64,000 nucleotides of DNA, from assembly GCF_002838835.1 (NCBI RefSeq), contig NZ_NHPP01000017.1:50366-114365 (forward strand). Direction: 5' to 3'. This DNA comes from Siphonobacter sp. SORGH_AS_0500. GTDB taxonomy: Bacteria; Bacteroidota; Bacteroidia; Cytophagales; Spirosomataceae. This document shows, one piece after another, positions 1-8,954 of this stretch (position 1 is its first letter; each line of letters begins with the position of its first letter). The position numbers and the translations under genes were made by a program. The notes beneath the pieces were generated by a model. That model did no database searches. It worked only from the letters and a program-made list of their open reading frames with translations, and was not told the DNA's origin.

Positions 1-950
1 TTCCATAAGTTAACTGCACCGGAAGCAGCACCTTTGTTTTCAATGTGCTCGGCGTTAACGAAGAAGAACAGCTTGTTTTTTACCAGAGGACCGCCTAAGC
101 GGAAACCAATCGTACGAGCCGAAGAAACAGGTTTTTCAATGGTAACATTACCTGATTTTGAGCCTACCTGATTTTGGGTTCTCCAGAATGTGTAAGCAGA
201 ACCCGAGAACGTGTTGGTACCTGAACGCGTTACGGCATTGATCCCCGCCCCTGAGAACCCGCTCTGACGAACGTCATAAGGAGCAATGTTCACCTGAACT
301 TCGTCGATAGCATCGATGGAGACCCCACCACCACCGGGCAGAGGGTTTCCATTCAGACCGAAACCGTTGTTGAAGTTGGCTCCATCAATCTGATAGTTGT
401 TATAACGACTATCGCGGCCACCGAAGCTGTTACCGTTAGACTGGGGAGTCAGACGGGTAATGTCCGAGATGTCACGGCTTACGGTAGGAAGTGTAAGGAT
501 TTGACGAGCATTAAAAGAGGTAGCTGCACCCGTACGCTGACCCGTGAAGCCATCGCGGGTTCCCTGGATAGTTACTTCAGTTAATTGCGTACCTCCGTCA
601 GACAACTGAATGTTGACGGTTGCCGCAGCACCCAGGTTAGCGAAAATATTGGTAGCCGTTTGTTCAGCATAACCGATAAATGATACCGTCACTTTGTAAG
701 GACCACCTACCCGAATAGTGGGCAAGTTGTAAAGGCCTTCGGAGTTAGTGGTGGTACCATAGCGGGTTCCTGATGGTTCGTGAATAACGATCACGGTGGC
801 ACCAGGTAAATTTTCGCCTTTGGTGTCTGTTACGCGGCCATTAATAGCCGAAGTAGTAACCTGAGCATAGGATTGATTGCCAGTGATGATGAACATCAGC
901 ATCAGAGCAACTCCTAAGACTCCAGATAAAGGTAAAAACTTCCTCATCAT
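1..950 (-). CDS. Oar-like TonB-dependent outer membrane receptor, N-terminal part (runs off window)
   Basis: The frame is open from the ATG at 950 to the window edge, so only about the first 316 residues are present. It starts with a signal peptide (MMRKFLPLSG..., ending QSYAQ). A carboxypeptidase-regulatory-like beta domain follows (about residues 33-110, with VTDTKGENLPGATVIV). Then comes a plug domain with IDGANFNNGFGLNG, IAPYDVRQSGFSGAGINAV and the TRSGTN stretch typical of Oar-like receptors. Such proteins sit in the outer membrane and import large substrates or act in surface assembly, powered by TonB/ExbBD. The substrate cannot be told. A second ATG lies one codon later (947). The gene is divergent from the cysteine desulfurase at 1568 across a 617-bp spacer. 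Confidence 0.9.
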   Translation of the reverse strand, partial: MMRKFLPLSGVLGVALMLMFIITGNQSYAQVTTSAINGRVTDTKGENLPGATVIVIHEPSGTRYGTTTNSEGLYNLPTIRVGGPYKVTVSFIGYAEQTATNIFANLGAAATVNIQLSDGGTQLTEVTIQGTRDGFTGQRTGAATSFNARQILTLPTVSRDISDITRLTPQSNGNSFGGRDSRYNNYQIDGANFNNGFGLNGNPLPGGGGVSIDAIDEVQVNIAPYDVRQSGFSGAGINAVTRSGTNTFSGSAYTFWRTQNQVGSKSGNVTIEKPVSSARTIGFRLGGPLVKNKLFFFVNAEHIENKGAASGAVNLW

Positions 951-1014
951 GAAATTTGGAATTTAGTTTAAATTGAACTTTTAGTAGTGAGTGGAAAGAA
1001 AAATTTGACACAAA

Positions 1015-1041
1015 TAAACATAGGAATTTGTCTTTTTTCAA
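1015..1041 (-). promoter_or_regulatory. weak candidate Bacteroidota promoter for the TonB receptor
   Basis: On the minus strand, TTG (1039-1041) is followed after 16 nt by TATGTTTA, one base off the TAnnTTTG -7 consensus. The spacing is shorter than the usual 19-21 nt, so this is a weak call. It lies about 65 nt upstream of the ATG. Confidence 0.3.
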
Positions 1042-1498
1042 GTCTTAATTTGATATGTACACTTTAAATATTTTTAATAATGTTCTGATCTGTAACAATT
1101 AGCCACTTTGGTATTGAAAAAGAACAATTTAGTGAATGTTAAATAATCGTTAAGTTTGCATAAGATATACTGTTGTATTTTTTTTATAATGGATGTATCC
1201 TCTAGAACCCTAAATTTCAATTTTTAATGAATTAACTGGGAAATACTAAGTTAGGAAGAAGAAAACTTTATAAAAGGATTAAAGCCCTACGGTAAAACAA
1301 TCTATAAGCCTGGCAGCCATTCAGGAATAGATTACTTACAAACTATTTGGTAATTGATCCATATGCCAAATTTTATACCATAATTCGCTGACGTATATTT
1401 ATATACGAATTAATTCTTAGGGTTACTGGTAGTTTATACCACAGGAGATGCTTACCATAGACTTGTAATAAAATCAAGGCATTACTAGTTGCTCATAT

Positions 1499-1506
1499 TA
1501 TATTTG
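1499..1506 (+). promoter_or_regulatory. -7 box (TATATTTG) upstream of cysteine desulfurase
   Basis: TATATTTG is an exact match to the Bacteroidota -7 element TAnnTTTG. It would start transcription near 1513, about 55 nt before the ATG at 1568. No TTG is found at the expected -33 distance. Confidence 0.4.
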
Positions 1507-1567
1507 TGGTTCTGTTAACCAACCTAATCCGGCAGGTTACATCATGCTTTAGCAGGCATCCCCATCT

Positions 1568-2716
1568 ATGAAAAGAATTTATCTTGATAATGCAGCCACC
1601 ACTCCGCTGGATCCGGTGGTTCTGGAAGAAATGTTACCCCTGATGCGGGAACAGTTTGGAAATCCCTCGTCTATTCACGGTCATGGACGGGTGGTTCGTT
1701 CGGCCATTGAGAAAGCCCGTAAGAAAGTAGCGGAATTACTGAATACGTCTCCTTCTGAGATTTTCTTTACCTCTGGCGGTACCGAAGCCGATAATACTGC
1801 GATTCGGAATACGGTACTTTCCAAAGGCATCAGACATATCATTACCTCGCCCCTCGAACACCACGCCGTTCTGCACACAGCCGAACATCTGGAAAAGGAA
1901 GGGCTGGCGAAAGTATCTCTTGTGGAACTGGATTCGAAGGGATATGTGGACTACGCTCATCTGGAAGAATTACTAAAAACAAACGAGCCGAGTCTGATTT
2001 CCTTAATGCATGGGAATAACGAAATTGGTAACTTACTGGATCTGGATCGGGTAGGGCAACTGGCAACGGAGTATAAGGCTCTGTTCCATTCTGATACCGT
2101 ACAGACGATGGGCCATTACAAGCATGATCTTCAGCAGTTGAAAACTAATTTCATTGTTGGAGCGGCTCATAAATTCCACGGTCCTAAAGGGGTAGGATTC
2201 CTTTATATGCAGGCAGGAACTAAAATTCCTCCCTTCATTCACGGTGGGGCTCAGGAACGCAACATGCGGGGCGGTACCGAAAACGTGTATGGGATTGTAG
2301 GGCTGGCGAAAGCTCTGGAAATTGCTTACGCTGAAATGGCCGAGCACCAACAGCACATTCAGGGACTAAAAACTCATATGATGGACCGTTTGAAAGAGGC
2401 GATTCCCGAGATTGGCTTTAATGGTGACCCTGAAACGTCAGAGCAAAGTTTATATACGGTGCTGAATGTAAGCTTCCCACCGACTGCCGATAGTGAGATG
2501 TTGTTATTCAATCTCGACATTGAAGGTATTTCTGCGTCGGGCGGTTCTGCCTGTAGCAGTGGGTCAGACGTAGGTTCTCATGTATTGAGAGCGTTGAAAG
2601 CCGATCCTTCGCGTCCGTCCGCCCGGTTCTCTTTCTCCAAGTACACAACGAAAGAAGAAATTGATACCGTTGTTGACAAACTGGCGGTGATTATGGGCGT
2701 GGAAAAAGTTAGCTAG
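1568..2716 (+). CDS. cysteine desulfurase, NifS/IscS family
   Basis: A PLP enzyme that removes sulfur from cysteine and carries it as a persulfide for Fe-S clusters, thio-tRNA and other sulfur pathways. The 382 residues are normal for the family. Visible marks are the start IYLDNAATTP, TSGGTEADN (PLP-phosphate contacts), the EHHAVLH histidines near 98-99, the PLP lysine in AAHKFHGPKG (K202) and the catalytic cysteine in SGGSACSSGS (C329). It stands alone, with a terminator 24 nt after its stop. No isc or suf scaffold gene is adjacent, so whether it serves Fe-S assembly or tRNA thiolation is open. Confidence 0.95.
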   Translation: MKRIYLDNAATTPLDPVVLEEMLPLMREQFGNPSSIHGHGRVVRSAIEKARKKVAELLNTSPSEIFFTSGGTEADNTAIRNTVLSKGIRHIITSPLEHHAVLHTAEHLEKEGLAKVSLVELDSKGYVDYAHLEELLKTNEPSLISLMHGNNEIGNLLDLDRVGQLATEYKALFHSDTVQTMGHYKHDLQQLKTNFIVGAAHKFHGPKGVGFLYMQAGTKIPPFIHGGAQERNMRGGTENVYGIVGLAKALEIAYAEMAEHQQHIQGLKTHMMDRLKEAIPEIGFNGDPETSEQSLYTVLNVSFPPTADSEMLLFNLDIEGISASGGSACSSGSDVGSHVLRALKADPSRPSARFSFSKYTTKEEIDTVVDKLAVIMGVEKVS

Positions 2717-2739
2717 ATTTTTATAAATAGTATCCTAGA

Positions 2740-2780
2740 AGAAAACCTCCCGGCAGTTACTGCCGGGAGGTTTTCTTTTT
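2740..2780 (+). terminator. rho-independent terminator after cysteine desulfurase
   Basis: A 16-bp perfect stem (2740-2755 with 2761-2776) and a 5-nt loop are followed by TTTTT. It begins 24 nt after the stop codon. Confidence 0.9.
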
Positions 2781-2790
2781 ATGAGGTCAA

Positions 2791-2820
2791 GCTGTCATCC
2801 TGAGCGAAGCGAAGGAGCTT
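2791..2820 (+). repeat. dispersed repeat containing CTGTCATCCTGAGCGAAG, copy 1
   Basis: CTGTCATCCTGAGCGAAGCG followed by AAGGAGC recurs on the opposite strand at 24821-24846 with three to four differences. Both copies are intergenic, just outside genes. Near-identical strings are common in genomes of this order, so this is probably a REP-like element. Confidence 0.6.
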
Positions 2821-2995
2821 ACCTGAAGATGAGAAAGCACTTTCGGAAAGTACATACGGCATTTAAGTAATGTTAATCCATAAATAACAATTTAAAAATT
2901 TGGAATACCTCAGGTAATGCATTCCAAAATGTTTCCAGAATTGGCCATTTGCTTTGTACACGTCGACCGAGCAGTTAAAACGTCGATGTTTGCGT

Positions 2996-4417
2996 ATGAA
3001 TGGTCTTCCTCTCCAATTATTCCGTGCCCGAAGTTTTCTTTTCAAACGAAAGCCTAGGTTCATTCTTTATGTATTGATGGGCACCCTGCCCGTTTCGGCT
3101 CAGGTGCAAACGCTCTCGCAGGTATTAGACCGCAGTGTAAAGCAGTTTCCGTTTCTGAAATCCAAGCAATCAGAGATGGAGAGTGCTCAGCAGCGAAAAT
3201 CGGCGGCTCTAACCGAACGGTTACCTATTCTGACGGTTCAGCATCAGTATAATTACGCCACGAATAACAGCATTACCGGTTCGGTTTTTAATACCGAAGG
3301 AACCAACGTCGCTATTTCCGGTGGCGTTCGGCCTGAAAATAATTATGAAGGGGTCTTCGGCAGTTTTACAACGGCAGTAGCCGAATGGCGGCTCATCAAC
3401 TTTGGTCGCGTGAAGGCCAGCATTCGGGCCGCCGATGCCGAAGTGACCCGTGCTCAAGAGGATTATCAGAACGAAATCTTCCAGCATCAGATTCGCGTAT
3501 CGGATGCGTATCTGGCTTTGCTGATTAATCAGAAACTCGTTGACATTCAGCGACGCAACCTTGATCGGGCTCTCACGTTCAAGCAAATTGTGGACGCTGG
3601 GGTCCGTTCCGGCATGCGTCCGGGCGTAGATAGCTCCCTGGCCACAGCCGAGGCTTCCCGAGCCCGGATTTTATTACTTGAAAGTCAACAGCGGGAACAG
3701 GTTCAACGCCTCCAGCTTTCTGAATTAACGGGTCTGGTTGAAGATCATCTTCAGATCGATAGCCTTCGTTTTTATACCAGCTTACCCGCTTCACCTTCCG
3801 CTAGTGACAGCCTATTCTTAAATCATCCTGCCTTACGTTTTCAGAGGAGCCAGGTAGACTGGGCCACGGCCCGCAGCATTGCGACGCATCGTTCGTTATG
3901 GCCTACTATTTCGCTGGTGGGAGCAGGTTGGGCCAGAGGTTCGGGGGTTCAGAACAACGGCGATGTATACCGAACGGATGTGTCGAATGGGATAAAATAT
4001 CAGGTTGGTAACTACCTCTTTGGCGTTTCGGCCCGCTGGAATCTAACCAATGCCTTGCGAATCAAGCGGGAATACCGGAGTGATGTAGCCCAAACGGAAC
4101 GGTTTCAGCATTTATACCAAGAACAGAATAACCGCCTACAACGACTGACGCGAGAATCAGAAACGCAGTTTAACGTCGCGATGGAACAGGCCCGTCAGGC
4201 TCCGGTACAGTTGCAGGCTGCTCGTCAGGCGTATCATCAGGCACAGGCTCGCTACAAAAACGGGCTTGCGGATTTACCCACGGTTCTCCAGAGCTTCCTG
4301 ACCCTTAATCGGGCTGAAGTCGACGCGTACGTAGCCAACAGCAACGCCTGGCGTTCCCTGCTACGCATCGCCGCCGCCGAAGGAGACCTCTCTCTCTTCC
4401 TAAATCAAGTAAAATGA
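2996..4417 (+). CDS. TolC-family outer membrane efflux protein
   Basis: The outer membrane channel of a tripartite efflux pump: it forms the exit duct for substrates handled by the RND permease and adaptor encoded next. The protein is rich in long amphipathic helices, with two repeats of the OEP type (for example LSQVLDRSVKQFPFLKSKQS near the start and ARQAYHQAQARYKNGLADLP near the end). The second ends in the usual YxxGLADLPTVL-type signature. A hydrophobic stretch ending in PVSAQ acts as signal peptide. The frame opens at 2954, but the ATG at 2996 gives a more reasonable leader; neither start has a clear ribosome site. It is first in the operon TolC-RND-adaptor, the reverse of the usual order. 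Confidence 0.9.
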   Translation: MNGLPLQLFRARSFLFKRKPRFILYVLMGTLPVSAQVQTLSQVLDRSVKQFPFLKSKQSEMESAQQRKSAALTERLPILTVQHQYNYATNNSITGSVFNTEGTNVAISGGVRPENNYEGVFGSFTTAVAEWRLINFGRVKASIRAADAEVTRAQEDYQNEIFQHQIRVSDAYLALLINQKLVDIQRRNLDRALTFKQIVDAGVRSGMRPGVDSSLATAEASRARILLLESQQREQVQRLQLSELTGLVEDHLQIDSLRFYTSLPASPSASDSLFLNHPALRFQRSQVDWATARSIATHRSLWPTISLVGAGWARGSGVQNNGDVYRTDVSNGIKYQVGNYLFGVSARWNLTNALRIKREYRSDVAQTERFQHLYQEQNNRLQRLTRESETQFNVAMEQARQAPVQLQAARQAYHQAQARYKNGLADLPTVLQSFLTLNRAEVDAYVANSNAWRSLLRIAAAEGDLSLFLNQVK

Positions 4418-4425
4418 GTTTGGAT

Positions 4426-4520
4426 GTTTTGAGTTTGGGGTTTTGAGTTGGAAGTCAGCCAAGTAATAACTCAAAACCCTAATGGCAACCGCTCGAAACT
4501 CAAAACCCCAAACTCAAAAC
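4426..4520. repeat. intergenic inverted repeat, perfect 24-bp arms (GTTTTGAGTTTGGGG type)
   Basis: Arms 4426-4449 and 4497-4520 are perfect reverse complements, separated by 47 nt. The low-complexity GTTTTGAGTTT unit is shared with the element at 30412-30481. It fills the whole gap between the TolC stop and the RND start and would form a long hairpin in the operon transcript. Confidence 0.85.
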
Positions 4521-4532
4521 GCGAAACAAGCT

Positions 4533-7500
4533 ATGCATCAACTCATCAGATCTGCTTTACGAAAGCCTGTGGCAATTGTGGTGGCGGTGGTGGGGCTACT
4601 GTTTTTTTCAGTACTCTCGCTTCGTACCATTCCTGTCGACATTTTTCCTGACCTGGACTTGCCGACCATTTATGTGGTGCAACCCTACGGGGGGATGGCC
4701 CCCGACCAGATGGACGGCTTTATTGCCACCCGTTACCAGGATCACTTTCTCTACGTGTCCGGTATTAAGGATGTAGACGTGAAAACCATTCAGGGTTTAT
4801 CCCTCATTAAGCTTCAGTTTTATCCCGGCACGGACATGGCACAGGCAGCGGCAGAGGTTGCCAATAACGTGTCGAGGGCGAAAGCCTACATGCCCGAAGG
4901 CACCGTACCGCCACAGGTCGTTCGTTTTGATGCCAGTTCTGTTCCGGTGGGGCAGCTGGTGTTTGAAAGCGAAACCCGTTCGCTGAATGAAATTCAGGAT
5001 TATGCTTCTTCACGGGTGCGTCCGATGTTCTCGCGGATTGAAGGCGTATCAAGTCCGCCGCCGTTTGGGGGTAACCAGCGTACCATCGTCGTTCGTGTGG
5101 ATCCTAAGAAAATCCAAAGCTATCAATTAACGCCTGAAGAGGTTATTAAATCCATTGTGAGTAATAACCAGCCTTCGCCCGCAGGTAACATCCGGGTAGG
5201 AGACAAGGCCGTAATGACGCCCGTAAACTCGCTGGTGAAGAAGCCCGAAGACTTTCTGAATATTCCCATTCGCACAGGCTCTGGCCCTACGGTTTTTATG
5301 CGGGACATCGGTACGGTGGAAGACGGAGCAGACGTAACGGTGAGTTATGCCCTCGTCAATGGTCGTCGGGCGGTATACATTCCGGTCGTTAAAAAATCGG
5401 ATGCTTCGACGCTTCAAGTCGTTACCAACCTGAAAAATGCTTTACCCGAAATTCAGAAATCCGTACCCGAAGACGTAAAGATTTCCTATGAATTCGATCA
5501 GTCCGTTTACGTAACCAATGCTTTGAAAAGTCTGGTTACCGAAGGGGTGCTGGGGGCTTTGCTAACGGGTTTGATGGTATTACTCTTCCTGCGAGATTGG
5601 CGAAGTGTAATCATTGTAGTATTAACGATTCCCATCTCAGTCATGATTGCGGTGATGATGCTGAATCTGTTCGGGCAGTCCATTAACACCATGACGCTTT
5701 CCGGATTAGCTTTGGCCGTGGGGATTCTGGTCGATCAGGCCACCGTTACCATTGAGAATATCCACCAGCATCTGGAAATGGGGAAACCCAAAGCCGAAGC
5801 GATTTGGGACGCATGTAAGGAAATCGTTTTCCCGGAATTCCTGATTCTGTTAGCTATTCTGGCCGTATTTGCCCCCGCCTTTGTGATGACGGGCGTACCG
5901 AAGTCCATGTTCTTGCCCTTGTCGCTTTCCGTGGGTTTCGCAATGATCGCTTCCTTTTTATTGTCACAAACGCTGGTTCCGGTGCTTTCTAATTGGTTAT
6001 TGAAATCCCATCCTGAACACGAAGCTCCAACGATGGCCCTGGACAGTCGGGAAATGCACTCGGTTATAGAAGAAGACCTGCATCCACCCGTTCCTGAAAG
6101 CGGCTTTGATCGCTTCAAGCATCGCTATAGCCGTTTTCTGGAAAAGCTGGTGCAACGCCGCAAGTGGGTAGTTCCCGTTTATTTGATTGGAAGTATTGCG
6201 TTGATTGTGCTGTGCTTTCAATGGTTAGGAACGGACATCCTACCGCATGGGAATAGCCATCAGTTCCAGATGCGATTGCGGGTGCCCGATGGAACACGGG
6301 TGGAACGAACCGAAACGGCAACGCTGAAAGTGCTGGACCTTATTAAGGAAGCCGTCGGTCCCGAGAACCTCGAAATTTCCTCGGCTTATGTAGGAACGGT
6401 GCCTTCGAGTTACGGTACTTCTAATATTTTCGTCTTTAATAGTGGCCCGCACGAAGCTGTAATGCAGGTTTCTCTGAAAGAAGATTATCACGTAAAAATG
6501 GATAACCTGAAGGAAGAACTGCGTCGGAGAATTGCCAAAGAGTTACCCAACGCACGAATCTCTTTCGAACCCATTGAGCTGACGGATAAAATGATGAGCC
6601 AGGGGTCGGCTACACCAATTGAGGTAAGCGTGGCAGCGAAAGACCTGAAAGAGGCCGGACGTTTCGCAAATCTGATCAAGGCCAACATGCAGAAAATTGA
6701 TTTCCTGCGGGATGTGCAAATTGCCCAGCCGCTGGAATATCCGGTGTTGAAAGTAACGATGGATCGCGAGCGGGCCGGACAATTGGGCGTAACCTCTTCG
6801 CAGGTAGCCCGTTCGATGGTGGCGGCCACTTCATCAAGCCGTTTTACCGATAAAAACCTCTGGCTCGATGATTCGAAAGGGCTGGCTTACCAGGTGCAGG
6901 TGCAGATTCCAGAGTATTTGATGACTTCGGCGAATGAGATTGGAAATATTCCGCTGCGGTCAGGAGAAATGCATCCGGTCTTATCAGATGTGGCTCACTT
7001 TACCGAAGAAACGGCTCCGGGTGAATACGACCGGGCGGGGCCTAACCGACTGGTAACCATTAACGCCAACCTCCAGAACATTGATTTGGGGACGGCTCAG
7101 AAAGCGGTACAACAAGCCATTAAAGACGCAGGCGAGCCGCCTCGTGGGGTCATCGTGGAAATGAAAGGCCAAACTCAGTTATTAACCGACACGTTGTCGG
7201 GGTTGCAAACGGGTTTGATGGTAGCCATTGTGATTATCTTCTTATTACTCAGTGCTAATTATCAGTCGCTGAAGTTATCCCTGGTCATTCTATCAGCAGT
7301 ACCGGCGGTAGTAGCAGGTGCGTTAGTCATGTTGCTGGTCTGTGGGGCCACGCTCAATTTGCAATCGTACATGGGATTGATTATGTCCGTCGGCGTATCC
7401 GTAGCCAACGCCATTCTGATGGTAACCAATGCGGAGAATTTGCGGATATCCCTGGGTAATGCCCGCCGGGCCGTTATTCTGGCGGCGGGTAGCCGGATTC

Positions 7501-7763
7501 GTCCCATCCTGATGACCAGTATTGCCATGGTGGCGGGTATGTTACCCATGGCCTCGGGTCTGGGTGAAGGCGGCGATCAGATTGCCCCACTTGGTCAGGC
7601 CGTGATAGGGGGCTTGGTTGCCTCGACGCTGGCCGCTCTCTTAATTCTCCCTTGCGTGTTCACGCAGGTGCAGGCAAAAGCTTCTTTACAGTCGGTATCA
7701 CTGGATCCTGAAGATCCCGAAAGCAAATATTATAAACTTCAAGCTCAGGAGGAAATCGCATGA
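4533..7763 (+). CDS. RND efflux permease, inner membrane
   Basis: Inner membrane transporter of the AcrB/CusA superfamily, about 1076 residues from this start. TM1 is AIVVAVVGLLFF, followed by the FPDLDLPTIYV porter entry, TM2-6 near 330-500, a second soluble porter domain, and TM8-12 near 870-1040. The frame extends upstream to 4482, but that part is translated inverted repeat; MHQLIRSALRKPVAI is the normal family start. In TM4 the first proton-relay aspartate is kept (ILVDQATV, D401) but the second is glutamine. In TM10 the position of AcrB K940 is alanine (VSVANAIL, A958). Energising may therefore differ from AcrB. It overlaps the adaptor gene by ATGA. The substrate is unknown. Confidence 0.93.
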   Translation: MHQLIRSALRKPVAIVVAVVGLLFFSVLSLRTIPVDIFPDLDLPTIYVVQPYGGMAPDQMDGFIATRYQDHFLYVSGIKDVDVKTIQGLSLIKLQFYPGTDMAQAAAEVANNVSRAKAYMPEGTVPPQVVRFDASSVPVGQLVFESETRSLNEIQDYASSRVRPMFSRIEGVSSPPPFGGNQRTIVVRVDPKKIQSYQLTPEEVIKSIVSNNQPSPAGNIRVGDKAVMTPVNSLVKKPEDFLNIPIRTGSGPTVFMRDIGTVEDGADVTVSYALVNGRRAVYIPVVKKSDASTLQVVTNLKNALPEIQKSVPEDVKISYEFDQSVYVTNALKSLVTEGVLGALLTGLMVLLFLRDWRSVIIVVLTIPISVMIAVMMLNLFGQSINTMTLSGLALAVGILVDQATVTIENIHQHLEMGKPKAEAIWDACKEIVFPEFLILLAILAVFAPAFVMTGVPKSMFLPLSLSVGFAMIASFLLSQTLVPVLSNWLLKSHPEHEAPTMALDSREMHSVIEEDLHPPVPESGFDRFKHRYSRFLEKLVQRRKWVVPVYLIGSIALIVLCFQWLGTDILPHGNSHQFQMRLRVPDGTRVERTETATLKVLDLIKEAVGPENLEISSAYVGTVPSSYGTSNIFVFNSGPHEAVMQVSLKEDYHVKMDNLKEELRRRIAKELPNARISFEPIELTDKMMSQGSATPIEVSVAAKDLKEAGRFANLIKANMQKIDFLRDVQIAQPLEYPVLKVTMDRERAGQLGVTSSQVARSMVAATSSSRFTDKNLWLDDSKGLAYQVQVQIPEYLMTSANEIGNIPLRSGEMHPVLSDVAHFTEETAPGEYDRAGPNRLVTINANLQNIDLGTAQKAVQQAIKDAGEPPRGVIVEMKGQTQLLTDTLSGLQTGLMVAIVIIFLLLSANYQSLKLSLVILSAVPAVVAGALVMLLVCGATLNLQSYMGLIMSVGVSVANAILMVTNAENLRISLGNARRAVILAAGSRIRPILMTSIAMVAGMLPMASGLGEGGDQIAPLGQAVIGGLVASTLAALLILPCVFTQVQAKASLQSVSLDPEDPESKYYKLQAQEEIA

Positions 7764-8890
7764 AACGCATGAATTATTGGCTAATTCTTCCCGCCATAGC
7801 CAGCTTATATGCCTGCACACCCGCAGGTAGCGAGAATAAAAAAACGGAAATGAAAGCGGCGGCACCCGTAAAACTGGAAATGACCGAAGTTCGGGAAATG
7901 CAGCCGAGTAAGAACGTAACCCTGCCGGGTGAACTATTACCCTGGAATCGGGTGAATCTTTACGCGAAAGTGAAAGGCTTTGCCAGCCAGGTCAAGGTAG
8001 ATCGGGGTACCTGGGTTCGAAAAGGACAGGTGTTGGTTCAGCTTGACGCCCCCGAAGTACTCTCGGAAGTCAACCAGGCTCAGGCTCAGGTGCAGGCTCA
8101 ACAGGCAAATCTCATCCAGCAGCAATCGAAATACCGGGCCAGCCGCCTTACCTATCGGCGTCTGGTTGAAACCAATCGAGTGGAAGGGGCCGTTTCGCTC
8201 AATGAAATCGATCAGGCTCAGTCGAAGATGGATGCCGATAGTGCTCTGGTGATGGTGGCTCAGGAAAGCGTTCAAGCCGCCAAAGCCAATCTTCGCAGCA
8301 AACAGGATTTAAAGCAATACCTAACGATTACCGCTCCGTTCGATGGCGTGATTATCGAACGGAATATCAGTCCGGGAGCGTTGGTGGGAGCGGGCGATGC
8401 CGGAAAACCTTTGCTCGTGCTGGAGGATACCCGAACGCTACGGCTAACCGTAGCCATTCCCGAAGCATACGCGAATCAGTTATCTAAGAAAAGTCCAGTA
8501 GAGTTTATGGTAAACGCCATTCCTGAGCGGATTTTCAAAGGCTCACTGGCCCGGAGTGCCGAAAGCCTGCAACAGGACAAACGTTCAATGATGGCTGAAT
8601 TTGACATTCCCAATGCCAAAGGAGAACTCAAAGCGGGCATGTATGCTCAGGTGAAATTACCCGTCGAGCGTTCGCAGGCGACCTTATTCGTACCTAAAAG
8701 TTCGGTCGTTACTTCATCCGAAAAAGTATTTGTTATTCGTTTAAATGGCGATAAAGCTCAGTGGGTAACGGTAGATACGGGTAATACGCTGGATAGTCTG
8801 ATCGAAGTTTTTGGAGACGTAAAGGCGGGAGACGTATTGGTTAAAAAAGCCTCAGAGGAAGTTCGGGACGGCCAAACCATTCAAAAATAA
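7760..8890 (+). CDS. RND periplasmic adaptor (membrane fusion protein), lipoprotein
   Basis: Bridges the RND permease and the TolC channel in the periplasm. It begins with a lipoprotein signal ending LYAC (lipobox). Then come a biotinyl-lipoyl-like half (VKVDRGTWVRKGQVLVQLDAPE), a coiled-coil hairpin rich in Gln (about 95-175), the second lipoyl half (ITAPFDGVIIERNISPGALV), a beta-barrel and a membrane-proximal domain. The 376 residues are typical. The start codon overlaps the RND stop, so translation is probably coupled. A strong terminator follows. Confidence 0.92.
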   Translation: MKRMNYWLILPAIASLYACTPAGSENKKTEMKAAAPVKLEMTEVREMQPSKNVTLPGELLPWNRVNLYAKVKGFASQVKVDRGTWVRKGQVLVQLDAPEVLSEVNQAQAQVQAQQANLIQQQSKYRASRLTYRRLVETNRVEGAVSLNEIDQAQSKMDADSALVMVAQESVQAAKANLRSKQDLKQYLTITAPFDGVIIERNISPGALVGAGDAGKPLLVLEDTRTLRLTVAIPEAYANQLSKKSPVEFMVNAIPERIFKGSLARSAESLQQDKRSMMAEFDIPNAKGELKAGMYAQVKLPVERSQATLFVPKSSVVTSSEKVFVIRLNGDKAQWVTVDTGNTLDSLIEVFGDVKAGDVLVKKASEEVRDGQTIQK

Positions 8891-8900
8891 ATTTTTAATT

Positions 8901-8947
8901 CAAGCAAAAAGCCTCGACTCAAATCATTGAGTCGAGCTTTTTGCTTG
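8901..8947. terminator. bidirectional terminator between convergent genes
   Basis: CAAGCAAAAAGC (8901-8912) pairs with 8936-8947 and TCGACTCAA (8914-8922) with 8927-8935, with one bulged C. A/T tracts in both arms let it serve both the adaptor gene (+) and the lipoprotein gene ending at 8955 (-). Confidence 0.85.
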
Positions 8948-8954
8948 GGAAAGG

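Larger units (their letters stand above)
951..1567. other. AT-rich divergent intergenic region without a gene
   Basis: There is no credible coding frame in these 617 bases between two divergent genes. It holds a weak promoter candidate for the TonB receptor near 1015-1041 and a good -7 box for the cysteine desulfurase at 1499-1506. A small palindrome, ACGTATATTTATATACG, lies near 1391-1407. Nothing else is recognised. Confidence 0.6.

Noticed and set aside
4482..4532. Upstream ATG at 4482 as the RND start
   Set aside because: The 17 extra codons are translated from the right arm of the inverted repeat; family proteins start at MHQLIRSALRKP-like sequence.
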